Source: a bacterium
GTDB taxonomy: Bacteria; Planctomycetota; Planctomycetia; Pirellulales; Pirellulaceae
Length of the DNA: 64,000 nt
Direction: 5' to 3'
Assembly (NCBI GenBank): GCA_030430075.1
Contig: JAUIGN010000001.1
Coordinates: 434,001-498,000, forward strand
Shown piece by piece: positions 36,844 through 45,330 of the stretch. Each line of letters begins with the position of its first letter. Position 1 is the first letter of the stretch. The notes beneath the pieces were generated by a model. The model was not told where the DNA came from. It did no database searches and saw nothing but the letters and a program-made list of their open reading frames with translations. Made by a program: the position numbers and the translations under genes.

Positions 36844-38396
36844 ACTCAACCCGCAGTCGTCGCCGCACGACGCAGTGGAATCTGTTCTTTCACTATGTCT
36901 CCATCGCCCTGGCCATGGTGTCGGGCGTCGTGTTCGTCCCGCTCTACTTGCGTTTCATTCCGCTCGAACTTTATGGGGCCTGGCTGGCGACGGGGAACGT
37001 CGTCGCCTGGCTGACGGTGATCGATCCCGGCCTCTCGACCGTGCTTCAACAGCGTTCCGCGACGGCCTACGGGAAAGGCCGTGTGGACGAACTGAATGCG
37101 TTGCTGACCGGCGGCGTGCTGATCTCAGCCGTTATCTCGGTCGCCGTCCTGTCGGTTGGAATCGGGACCACCGGTCTCCTGTTCGACTGGCTGCAACTCG
37201 GCGGCGGATTCGAAACCGCGACGCTGGAGCGGGCCTACCTGTTGGCCGTGACAGGAACGGCGCTGATGATTTTCTCGTACGGCATTACTGCATTTAACCA
37301 GGGGCTGCAAAGCAGCGTGGCCGTGGGCGTGATCTTCGTCGTCTCCACGGTCGGCAGCTTGGTGGCGACCGCCGTCTTCCTCTACCAGGGCGTGGGACTA
37401 CCGGCGATCCCGCTCGGCCTGCTCGTGCGCGGCGGCGGCCTGACCATCGGCAATGTCGGCTACCTGGCCTGGCGATACAGAAACGAAACATACTCGTACC
37501 GCCCCTCGTTCTGCCGCGTGGGGACGCTGTCGAAACTGATGTCGTTCACCTTCCTGGGGCGCGGCGCCAACGTGATCGCCACCAACCTGGATGCATTTGT
37601 TCTGACCCGATTCCTGGGGGCCGAGGTTGCTCCCGTACTGGTCTTAACACGCAAGGCGGCTGACATCAGCCGCACGCTCGCCGACCGACCGGCAGTCGCC
37701 TTCATGCCGTCCATCGCCCACCTGGTCGGTTCCGGTGGGCAAGTTCAGGCCCGCACGATACTGTTACGACTGGTGCGGTTGATTCTTTGGCTTCTCGGAC
37801 TGCTGGGGGCCGGCGTGCTCATCTTTAATGGTGCCTTCGTTACGTTGTGGGTCGGCCCCACGTTCTATGCCGGGACGACGGTTAACTTCCTGATCGCGAT
37901 CACGCTGATCGTCACCGTTGTGTCCAATATGCTGTCGAACCTCTGTTTCGCGCTGGGCAATATCCGCAACAACAGCCTGGCAGCCTTGGCGCAAGGCGCC
38001 GTTACCATCCCGCTCATGATCTGCGGGGCCAAGTACTGGGGGCTGACAGGCGTGGCGCTGGCACCGCTGCTGGCCATGTTGGCCGTATCCGGCTGGTATT
38101 TTCCGTTCGCGTTTTCTCGACTGCTCAACCTGACATCCGCCGATCTCCGCGCCATTACCAGAGAATCCTGCAGCGTGCTGGCCGCCGCCGCACTGGCCGG
38201 ACTCCTGGCTACGCCGCTGCGGCTGTCGGTCGAACCGACAACGTGGTTCCGGTTCGCGACCGGGGTGGTGGCGTTTGCGATGCTCTACGCCGCCCTGTTA
38301 TGGCTCCTCTCCACCGCGGCCCGCGCTGAATCCGCGCGGCTGCTCGACCGCACACGTGCCTTCCGCACCAAACCGACGTCAGACGCATTGATGTAA
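36840..38396 (+). CDS. Wzx-like oligosaccharide flippase (MVF/PST superfamily)
   Basis: 518 aa, starting within the stop of the preceding glycosyltransferase (ATGA). Around twelve to fourteen hydrophobic segments cover the whole length (for example FHYVSIALAMVSGVVFVPLY, LLGAGVLIFNGAFVTLWVG, LIAITLIVTVVSNMLSNL), with the N-terminal FVPLYLRFIPLELYGAWLAT that is common in polysaccharide flippases. It would move undecaprenyl-linked repeat units across the inner membrane before polymerisation. Only one flippase is present, although two polymerase-like genes are. Confidence 0.88.
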   Translation: MNSTRSRRRTTQWNLFFHYVSIALAMVSGVVFVPLYLRFIPLELYGAWLATGNVVAWLTVIDPGLSTVLQQRSATAYGKGRVDELNALLTGGVLISAVISVAVLSVGIGTTGLLFDWLQLGGGFETATLERAYLLAVTGTALMIFSYGITAFNQGLQSSVAVGVIFVVSTVGSLVATAVFLYQGVGLPAIPLGLLVRGGGLTIGNVGYLAWRYRNETYSYRPSFCRVGTLSKLMSFTFLGRGANVIATNLDAFVLTRFLGAEVAPVLVLTRKAADISRTLADRPAVAFMPSIAHLVGSGGQVQARTILLRLVRLILWLLGLLGAGVLIFNGAFVTLWVGPTFYAGTTVNFLIAITLIVTVVSNMLSNLCFALGNIRNNSLAALAQGAVTIPLMICGAKYWGLTGVALAPLLAMLAVSGWYFPFAFSRLLNLTSADLRAITRESCSVLAAAALAGLLATPLRLSVEPTTWFRFATGVVAFAMLYAALLWLLSTAARAESARLLDRTRAFRTKPTSDALM

Positions 38397-38679
38397 GCGT
38401 CCGGACGGCCAGCATCGCTAGCACCAGGGTCGAGCAAATCAGACTTCGTGCGATGGGTTGCTTCGAGTATGATTTGGCGGCCGGACTCACGCCGTGGGGC
38501 CGGTGGTCGGCGGCGGCTACCTCACTCTGCCACCACGAACGTGGCGTTCCCGATCGACCGGCGGTCATGGATGGCTGCTCGACGATCGTCGACTCGCTGC
38601 AGCAGGATTCGAGTCAGGCGGAACCGTCGAGCGACTTCGTACCGAGCGGGTTGTTGGGCCCGAATGAGAAAGGAATCTC

Positions 38680-39462
38680 ATGAACGCAACGGCAGTCTAC
38701 CGGTCACGCATCTACGACAGTTACGCGTCAAAGTTCCAACAGGCGGCGGCGACGTTTGATGCGCGGCAGGCGGCTCAATGGGGTCGGGCTTACGATTGGT
38801 ACCTGCGGGGCTGGCTTCCCGAGGACCGGGAAGCGGCAATTCTGGATGTCGGCTGCGGGAACGGCAAACTCCTCCACTTCTACAAGTCACGCGGCTACAC
38901 CAACCTGACAGGCGTCGACGTCAGCCCGGAACAGGTTCGCTTGGCGCGGCAGGTCTGCGAGCAGGTTCATCAGGCGGACGTGCTGGAGTACCTTGCATCG
39001 GTGTCCTCCGAATTTGATCTGATCACGGGATTCGACATCATTGAGCATCTGGTCAAGGACGAAGTTTTGGCATTCCTTGATGGCTGTGCCAATGCGCTGC
39101 GACCTGGCGGTCGGCTGATTCTGCAAACCCCCAACGCCGCCACCCCCTGGGGTTCGGAATTACGTTACGGCGACTTCACGCACGAGGTCTGCTTTCAGGA
39201 TCATTCGCTCTCCCATCTGCTGGAGTTGTGCGGCATCCAGGGCAGTGAGTCGCGAGAAATGGGACCTGTGCCCTGGGGCTACAGCCTCAAGTCAACGGCC
39301 CGTTGGTGTGTCTGGCAGGCGATCCGGGCCGGGCTCAAGGTCTACTGCATCGCGGAGACCGGTCGGACCAACCAAATCTTCACCCGAGTTTTCGTGGCAT
39401 CGGGGACGAAGCGAGCGGCCGCGGGGCAACGGCCGACCATCCCGCAAGAGGAGTCCCCCTAG
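38680..39462 (+). CDS. Class I SAM-dependent methyltransferase
   Basis: 260 aa, with AAAGGAA at about 38669-38675 before the ATG. Motif I ILDVGCGNGKLLHFY (about 50), the acidic end of strand 2 GVDVSPEQVRLAR, motif FDLITGFDIIEHLVKDE and LRPGGRLILQTPNA define a Methyltransf_11/23-type fold. It probably O-methylates or N-methylates a sugar of the glycan or a lipid-linked intermediate; the substrate is not readable. Its TAG stop shares one base with the GTG start of the next gene. Confidence 0.88.
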   Translation: MNATAVYRSRIYDSYASKFQQAAATFDARQAAQWGRAYDWYLRGWLPEDREAAILDVGCGNGKLLHFYKSRGYTNLTGVDVSPEQVRLARQVCEQVHQADVLEYLASVSSEFDLITGFDIIEHLVKDEVLAFLDGCANALRPGGRLILQTPNAATPWGSELRYGDFTHEVCFQDHSLSHLLELCGIQGSESREMGPVPWGYSLKSTARWCVWQAIRAGLKVYCIAETGRTNQIFTRVFVASGTKRAAAGQRPTIPQEESP

Positions 39463-40202
39463 TGTTGCGAAATGTTGCCAAAGGGGTCGTCAACCACGCC
39501 CTGCGACGGATCGGGCTCCAGGTCATCAATGCGAACTGGGGGCCGCGCGGCTTTGCGGCGACCCTGCAGCAATTGGGCCGCCACGGAATCGTCCCCCGTA
39601 CGGTGGTCGATATCGGAGCCGCCACGGGAAGCTGGTGCCGTGAATGCCTGCAGGTTCTGCCCGACGCCCGCTACTTCCTGGTCGATCCGTTGCCAACCAA
39701 CGAACCCCAACTACGGGCGCTGGCAGGCCAGCACAGCAGTGTCACCTACTGGCTGGGCGGAATCGGCGCCGAACCAGGCCGGCAGCCGATCTGGGTGCAC
39801 GGGGACCAATCGAGCTTCCATCGCAGTGAATACAGTCGGAGTGACCAGGCGGTACGGCGTGAGATCGAAATCCGGACCCTGGACTCGTTCGTCGCAACCG
39901 GGCAAATCCCACCGCCCGAATTTATCAAAGCGGACGTGCAGGGCTACGAACTCGAAGTGCTCCGCGGTGCTGTCCGGTGCCTGCGAGACGCCGAGTTGCT
40001 GCTGCTGGAATTATCCATTCAAGAAATTTACGACAACGGACCACTGGCGCATGAGGTGATCGGTCATGTCGCGGCGCAGGGGTTTCGTGTCTACGACATT
40101 TGCAGCTATGCCCAGAGGCCGCGCGACCGCCAACTGGCCCAGTGTGATGTGATGTTTCTCCGCGCCGACTCGCCCGCCTTCCAGTCTCCCGGGTGGGCGT
40201 AA
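39462..40202 (+). CDS. FkbM family methyltransferase (first of two)
   Basis: 246 aa from a GTG at 39462 with AAGAGGAG at 39446-39453, ideally spaced. The longer open frame from 39303 overlaps the previous gene and is rejected. VVDIGAATGSWCRECLQVLP is the SAM motif, TLDSFVATGQIPPPEFIKADVQGYELEVLRG the FkbM signature around the DVQGYE acidic loop. FkbM enzymes methylate hydroxyls of sugars and polyketides. The stop is 33 bases before the next FkbM gene, whose sequence is clearly different. Confidence 0.9.
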   Translation: MLRNVAKGVVNHALRRIGLQVINANWGPRGFAATLQQLGRHGIVPRTVVDIGAATGSWCRECLQVLPDARYFLVDPLPTNEPQLRALAGQHSSVTYWLGGIGAEPGRQPIWVHGDQSSFHRSEYSRSDQAVRREIEIRTLDSFVATGQIPPPEFIKADVQGYELEVLRGAVRCLRDAELLLLELSIQEIYDNGPLAHEVIGHVAAQGFRVYDICSYAQRPRDRQLAQCDVMFLRADSPAFQSPGWA

Positions 40203-40234
40203 CTTCGCCTGCAGACCGACAAGGAGGAGCCCCT

Positions 40235-41074
40235 GTGATTTCCCAAGCTCTCAAGCGTGTGGTGCGAGCGACGCTCGACTACCCGCTGGAAACGTGCCTG
40301 ACCACCCAACAGCGATTCCGCCTGGGACGCCATATCCTCAACCGGGCGGCGGGGGAAAATAATGGCGACCCGCGTTGCAACGGAGAATCACTGGTGCGTG
40401 ATCAGGCCTGCCGTCACCTGGCGGGCCGACCGGTGATCGTCTTCGATATTGGAGCCAATGTCGGCGACTGGTCACTCGACATCAGCCGGCGTCTGACACC
40501 CGGCTCGACGATCTACGCCTTCGAGCCGTGTGGCGGGACGTTCGAACGGCTCTGCCGACGAACGGCAGCTCGACCGGCGAATATCGACATCGTCCCCGTG
40601 CGCGCCGGATGTGGTGCATCCCAGGGGCACGCTTCGCTGCACGTGCATGGCGAACTGGCGGGTTCCAACTCGGTCTTCGACCGTCAGACGCTTCACGACG
40701 CGCGGCCTGCGACAACGGAGGACATCGTCGTCTGTCAGGTGGACGCATTCTGCCGCGAACGGGGAGTTGCCGAGATCGACGTGATGAAGCTGGACGTCGA
40801 GGGGGCCGAGTTGGACGTCCTGGCGGGATGCCGGCAACAACTGGCCAGGCAGGCGATCGGCTGCATTCAGTTCGAGTACGGCGGGACCTGGATTGACGCC
40901 AAACGGTTCCTGATGGAGGCGTTCTCACTACTGCAACCGCTCGGCTATACGCTCGGCAAGATCCATCCTGCCGGAGTCCGTTTTCAGTCGCGTTACGAAG
41001 CGTCCCATGAGAATTTCCAGTACGCCAACTGGCTGGCGGTTCGCGAGGACTGGCGGGCCGCCTTTCGCGATTAA
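40235..41074 (+). CDS. FkbM family methyltransferase (second of two)
   Basis: 279 aa. The GTG at 40235 is preferred because AAGGAGGAG lies at 40221-40229; an ATG at 40193 in the same frame would overlap the previous gene. VIVFDIGANVGDWSLDISRR is motif I, FEPCGGTFERL follows, and IDVMKLDVEGAELDVLAG is the FkbM-specific motif with DVEG. The C-terminal NWLAVREDW ending is also seen in family members. It likely methylates a second position or a second sugar in the repeat unit. Confidence 0.9.
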   Translation: MISQALKRVVRATLDYPLETCLTTQQRFRLGRHILNRAAGENNGDPRCNGESLVRDQACRHLAGRPVIVFDIGANVGDWSLDISRRLTPGSTIYAFEPCGGTFERLCRRTAARPANIDIVPVRAGCGASQGHASLHVHGELAGSNSVFDRQTLHDARPATTEDIVVCQVDAFCRERGVAEIDVMKLDVEGAELDVLAGCRQQLARQAIGCIQFEYGGTWIDAKRFLMEAFSLLQPLGYTLGKIHPAGVRFQSRYEASHENFQYANWLAVREDWRAAFRD

Positions 41075-41138
41075 GAGATGAGCCAAGAACACCTTCCATC
41101 CACTCAGCGGTACGGGGGTGCGGGAAGTCGTTGATGAC

Positions 41139-41215
41139 GCGTTCCTGCAGCATGCCGGACCGCCTGACGTCATGCACAGCATGACCTACGAAACTGGCGG
41201 ATGCAGCAGGAAACG
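41139..41215 (+). other. Long imperfect hairpin between FkbM and CgeB genes
   Basis: The core is a perfect 7-bp stem with 3-base loop, GTCATGC-ACA-GCATGAC (41169-41185). Outside it, TTCCTGCAGCAT on the left can pair imperfectly with ATGCAGCAGGAA on the right. There is no run of T, so a simple intrinsic terminator is unlikely. The core plus CTACG recurs at 54938. Confidence 0.6.
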
Positions 41216-41273
41216 GGACGGTCCGCACGTTGACGCGCAGCAACCGCAACCAGGTATCCAGAACGAGGCAATC

Positions 41274-42503
41274 ATGGCGATTCCGCAAGTGACGTCGTAC
41301 CTCAAGAACGTTGGGCCGGCTGTTGAAGTGAACGCTCGAGTCAAAGCTCGGATTCACGAGCGGCGAGCGGCGTTCGGACAGCGGCGCTACGAACGACGGG
41401 CCCGGCAACTAGGAATCTCGTCCCTTACGCCGGATCAACTGCAGGCCCAACTGCGAGACCGTCTGGCCTCGCGGGCCGACCGGCGGTGGCCCAAGCCGCC
41501 GGGTGAACTGCACCTCTTCCTGGCCTACGCCGTCTCGAATTGGGAGTCGATTCTGCCCACCGCGCTGGCGCCGTTTGGCGAGGTGACGGAATTCGAGTGG
41601 CGTTCGCGAGGCTACGATGAAGGGTGCGAAGATTGGCTGCAACAACGGGATCGGATGCAAGCCAGCATGCTCGACGCATTCCATGCCGCCAACAATCGCC
41701 GGCCGGTCGATGCGGTGGTCGGCTACCTCTCCGGACACAACACGAGCCCGGAAACGTTGCAGACGATGGCAGCGGCGGGCGCCGCGGTTTTCAACTTCTG
41801 CTGGGATGACAAGGTCAATTTCCCGGGGCCCCGCATCGGTGGACGCTACAAGTCGCCGGCGGCGATCGCCCACGCGGTCGACCTCAACCTGACCAATGCC
41901 CCGGATTCGGTCGTCAAGTACGCCGTCCACGGAGGCCTGGCGAAATTCTGGCCGGAGGCCGGGCACCCCGACGTGCATCGCCCTTACGATGATCCATTCG
42001 AATTCGACGTCAGCTTTGTGGGAGCCCGTTACGGCTGGCGTCCGACCTTCATCAGGAAGTTGCAACAGCAGGGAATCTCCGTCGCCTGCTTTGGGAAGGG
42101 CTGGTCCAACGGACCGCTCAGTGACGAGGAGATGGTCCGACTGTACTCGCGCAGCCGAATCAACCTGGGCTTCGGCGGAATCGGCTATTCAAGGAAACTG
42201 ACTTGCCTGAAGGGGCGTGACTTCGAAGTGCCCCTCAGCGGCGGCCTCTACCTGACCCAGGACAATCCGGAACTCCAACTCGTCTTTCGCCTTGGCCAGG
42301 AGATCGTCACCTATCGCGACGCGGACGATTGCGCCGCAACGATCCGCAGGCTGCTGGCCAACCCACAGCAGGCGGCAGCGATCCGCCAGGCCGGCCGGGC
42401 TCGCTGTCTCAGCGAACACACCTATCAAGCACGCTGGTCGGAGGTGTTGGAAATGGCCGGTATCCTCACCTCCCCCGCCACCGCCCGAGGAACGGCTGCC
42501 TAG
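41274..42503 (+). CDS. CgeB-like glycosyltransferase (GT1-type domain), first of two
   Basis: 409 aa from the ATG at 41274 (GAGG about seven bases upstream). Recognisable parts: a central VFNFCWDDKVNFPG, FDVSFVGARYGWRPTFIRKL, VACFGKGWSNGPLSDEEMV, and a C-terminal ending RDFEVPLSGGLYLTQDNPEL followed by TYRDADDCAATIRRLLANP. This is the Glyco_trans_1_2/CgeB pattern (retaining GT-B fold), common in surface glycan loci. Acceptor and donor are unknown. A second family member follows after 135 bases. Confidence 0.82.
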   Translation: MAIPQVTSYLKNVGPAVEVNARVKARIHERRAAFGQRRYERRARQLGISSLTPDQLQAQLRDRLASRADRRWPKPPGELHLFLAYAVSNWESILPTALAPFGEVTEFEWRSRGYDEGCEDWLQQRDRMQASMLDAFHAANNRRPVDAVVGYLSGHNTSPETLQTMAAAGAAVFNFCWDDKVNFPGPRIGGRYKSPAAIAHAVDLNLTNAPDSVVKYAVHGGLAKFWPEAGHPDVHRPYDDPFEFDVSFVGARYGWRPTFIRKLQQQGISVACFGKGWSNGPLSDEEMVRLYSRSRINLGFGGIGYSRKLTCLKGRDFEVPLSGGLYLTQDNPELQLVFRLGQEIVTYRDADDCAATIRRLLANPQQAAAIRQAGRARCLSEHTYQARWSEVLEMAGILTSPATARGTAA

Positions 42504-42563
42504 CCTCATGCCACGAATAACCGCTACGAAATCCGGCTGTCGCTCAGCGAACATCGGACGCAC

Positions 42564-42581
42564 TCACGGAGCGATCCGTGA
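42564..42581 (+). other. Hairpin with GNRA-type loop between the two CgeB-like genes
   Basis: A perfect 7-bp stem, TCACGGA-GCGA-TCCGTGA, closed by a GCGA tetraloop. There is no T-run after it. It could be an RNA stability or processing element in a polycistronic message. Confidence 0.5.
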
Positions 42582-42638
42582 CTCGCTGGTTTCTCCGTCC
42601 GATTGGATTGACATCGCACTCACCGAAATGGAATCGAC

Positions 42639-43685
42639 ATGCCCGTCGAACTGAAGATCCTCTACGTCGGTCCCCTCGATCGCGGCTCGACCTGCCTGCA
42701 GCGGATGCGATCGCTGCAATCGTTGGGACACCGTGTCGTGCCGATCAACACGGTAACGTCCGCCGTACGGCAGAGACAACGGACGCTCGCTTACCGCCTG
42801 CGGCGCAAACTGCTGGGGCCGGGCGACCTGGCCTCGGCCAACCGCCAGATCGTCCGCCAATGCCAAGGTCGGCCGTTCGACATCCTCTGGATCGACAAGG
42901 GTCTGACCATCACCCGCGAGACGCTCGAACAGGTCAGGCGTTGCCAACCGGATTGCCGGCTGGTCGGCTACTCGCCGGACGACATGTTCCCGGCCCACAA
43001 TCAATCTCACCAGTTCCTCGACCACCTACCGCTCTACGACATCTTCTTCACGACCAAGTCGTATGGCGTCGAGGAACTCGAGCAAATGGGTTGCCGGTGC
43101 GCGGTGTTCGTCGGCAACGCCTATGACCCGCAGACACATCGTCCCGTGCCGGTAACGGCGGGCGACCGGTCTCGCCTGGGCGGCGGCGTCGGTTTCGTGG
43201 GTGCGTACGAGGCGGCCCGCGCCGAGTCGATGTATGCAGTCGCCCAACGCCACACGCCGGTTCGCATCTGGGGCCCGGGCTGGAACCGGTGCGGCCTGCG
43301 CCACGACCGGTTGTTGCTCGAACGACGGAGCATCTGGGCAGAGGATTACGTCACGGCCGTTTGTTGTTTCGATATCAACCTCTGCTTCCTCCGCAAGATC
43401 AATCGCGACCTGCAGACGACGCGCAGCATCGAGATCCCTGCCTGTGGAGGTTTCATGCTGGCGGAGCGAACCGAGGAGCATCAAGGGCTGTTCGCGGAAG
43501 GAGAAGAGGCCGAGTTTTTCGGTTGCGACGACGAACTTGCCGACAAGGTCCGCTACTACCTGGCACACGGGACGGAGCGCGAACGGATTGCGGCCGCCGG
43601 CCGGCGCCGCTGCCAGTCCAGTGGCTACAGCAACCAGGACCGGTTGCGGTCGATGTTGGACGCAGTCAATTCGCTGCTGGTCTGA
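42639..43685 (+). CDS. CgeB-like glycosyltransferase, second of two
   Basis: 348 aa. LKILYVGPLDRGSTCLQRMRS opens a GT-B N-terminal domain; DILWIDKGLTITRE, LVGYSPDDMFPAHNQSHQFL, GVGFVGAYEAARAESM and VRIWGPGWNRCG lead to the nucleotide-binding C-terminal part, TRSIEIPACGGFMLAERTEE, FFGCDDELADKVRYYLAH. Same family as the preceding enzyme, but different enough to have its own specificity. It probably adds a sugar to the lipid-linked repeat unit. Confidence 0.85.
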   Translation: MPVELKILYVGPLDRGSTCLQRMRSLQSLGHRVVPINTVTSAVRQRQRTLAYRLRRKLLGPGDLASANRQIVRQCQGRPFDILWIDKGLTITRETLEQVRRCQPDCRLVGYSPDDMFPAHNQSHQFLDHLPLYDIFFTTKSYGVEELEQMGCRCAVFVGNAYDPQTHRPVPVTAGDRSRLGGGVGFVGAYEAARAESMYAVAQRHTPVRIWGPGWNRCGLRHDRLLLERRSIWAEDYVTAVCCFDINLCFLRKINRDLQTTRSIEIPACGGFMLAERTEEHQGLFAEGEEAEFFGCDDELADKVRYYLAHGTERERIAAAGRRRCQSSGYSNQDRLRSMLDAVNSLLV

Positions 43686-43739
43686 TCCGCGCGGCACCGA
43701 GCGTTCGCCAAGCCAAACACTTCGCCTTCGACACACCCG

Positions 43740-45329
43740 ATGACCTGCCGTACCCGCGTCCCCCCGCCCATGATTCATACCGCCCCCGCAAGAGACGCCT
43801 GGCAAGCCGCATGTCGTCCGCTGAAGCAGTTGGCGGTGGCACTGTTGGTGCTGGTGGTCGCGTATCTCGCCTGCGGCGTGTTGCAGAAGAACTCGCACGA
43901 CGCGCCCATCAACGCGATCGGACCAATCTTCCTGCTGCTGGGCTGCCTGCGGACCGCCTGGAGCATCTGCAAGGCGGAACCGATGGCCTGCTGGACGCCG
44001 GTCCCCTGGTTTCTGGCGGCATCCGCCGCCTACTTCGGACTGGGGCCGTTGATCTACACGTTCGGACAGGACGAAGCGGTCCGGCATCTCGACCGCGTGC
44101 CCCTCCTGGCGGACGACCTGTGGCGCACCAACTTGCTGAACGCCGTTGGGCTCCTGGTCATCAGCAGCGTGTTTCTGATCGGGCTTGGGCTCACCAAGCC
44201 GACCAGAAACCGTCTCCGGTTGGGGGCCACCGGCGCCGCCCCACACCAGGCGGAAGCGAAAGCAGCCACGCTGGTCTTCCTTGCCATCGGATTGCCGGTG
44301 AAGTACCTGGTCGCCCTGCCCTACGAATTCGGACTGCTGGATGTCATGCTGCCGGGCAGCGTCTATTCGCTGGAAAGTTTCGCGACACTCGCCGTGCTGA
44401 CCACCGCCTACCTCTCGCGGACGTCGACCGCCTGGCGAACTGCCTTCTTCTGTCTGTTTACGCTGGAGGTCGCCGTCGGTTTGGCGCGCTTCAGCAAGCA
44501 AGCGTTCCTGGTTGTCTTGATTCTTGCCGCCCTGGGACGATTTCTCGCTTCACGGCGACGGGGCGAGTTGTGCCTGTCGATTGTCGTCGTCAGCGTGACG
44601 TACATCGTGTTGACACCCATGGTGACCTGGAGTCGGATCGAGTTAATTGACCGCGTCGGCAATTTCTACGAGGCACCGCTCAGTCTGCGCTTCCAGGTGG
44701 CCGGCGAAGCGGTGCAAGCCCTCAGGAACGGCACGCTGTCCGAAGGGCAGATCGCCCAGGCGTGGTGGCAACGGCTCTGCTACGCCAATATCCAGGCTCT
44801 TGTGATGCGGCGTCATGACGCCGGCCACGCCTCGGACTCACTCTCCCTGGCAGTCTATTCATTCATCCCTCGGGCGCTCTGGCCGGGCAAGCCGAACATG
44901 ACCCGCATCGGCGTCGAAGTGACGCAACTGGCCTACGGTCACCGGGGTGGATCGACGGGCATCGGGGTCTTTGCCGAAGCGTACTGGAATGTCGGCTGGG
45001 CGGGGGTCGTCGGCGTTTCGATCTACATCGGCCTGTTGTTCGCCATGCTATCCCGCTTTGCCCTGCGCACCATGCAACGCGGCCAGTGGCTCTACCTGCC
45101 GTGCATCTTTATCGGCATCAAGATGGGGTTCCGTCTGGACGGCTGGTTCGCAGCGGACTTTGTCGGCACGGTCTTCATTTGCGTGACGTACGCTGGGGCC
45201 ATTTCGGTTTGGCTGAGTCATCGCGGACCGGCGCGGGGTCGAGCCACTGCCGTGCGCCGTGGAGGCTCGCCGGCGGGCTACCGTCCGGCACCTGTCGAGC
45301 GGCCGCAACCGATGAGGACGACGCCGTAA
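43740..45329 (+). CDS. Wzy-like polysaccharide polymerase (second polymerase of the locus)
   Basis: 529 aa; start ATG at 43740, or ATG at 43770. Roughly ten to twelve hydrophobic segments. The C-terminal part, YSFIPRALWPGKPNMTRIG then FAEAYWNVGWAGVVGVSIYI, is the characteristic block of O-antigen polymerases that lack the Wzy_C signature (IPR-WP-KP, later E-Y-N-GW-G). It has no detectable similarity by eye to the TPR-containing protein at 19685. The likely role is linking flipped repeat units in the periplasm. It ends one base before the following ATG. Confidence 0.8.
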   Translation: MTCRTRVPPPMIHTAPARDAWQAACRPLKQLAVALLVLVVAYLACGVLQKNSHDAPINAIGPIFLLLGCLRTAWSICKAEPMACWTPVPWFLAASAAYFGLGPLIYTFGQDEAVRHLDRVPLLADDLWRTNLLNAVGLLVISSVFLIGLGLTKPTRNRLRLGATGAAPHQAEAKAATLVFLAIGLPVKYLVALPYEFGLLDVMLPGSVYSLESFATLAVLTTAYLSRTSTAWRTAFFCLFTLEVAVGLARFSKQAFLVVLILAALGRFLASRRRGELCLSIVVVSVTYIVLTPMVTWSRIELIDRVGNFYEAPLSLRFQVAGEAVQALRNGTLSEGQIAQAWWQRLCYANIQALVMRRHDAGHASDSLSLAVYSFIPRALWPGKPNMTRIGVEVTQLAYGHRGGSTGIGVFAEAYWNVGWAGVVGVSIYIGLLFAMLSRFALRTMQRGQWLYLPCIFIGIKMGFRLDGWFAADFVGTVFICVTYAGAISVWLSHRGPARGRATAVRRGGSPAGYRPAPVERPQPMRTTP

Positions 45330-45330
45330 G

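Noticed and set aside
43026..44501. 491-residue minus-strand open frame, and the plus-strand frame 43289-44650
   Set aside because: Both overlap the CgeB-like gene and the Wzy-like polymerase, which have clear family motifs; the shadows are Arg/Gly/Gln-rich and featureless.
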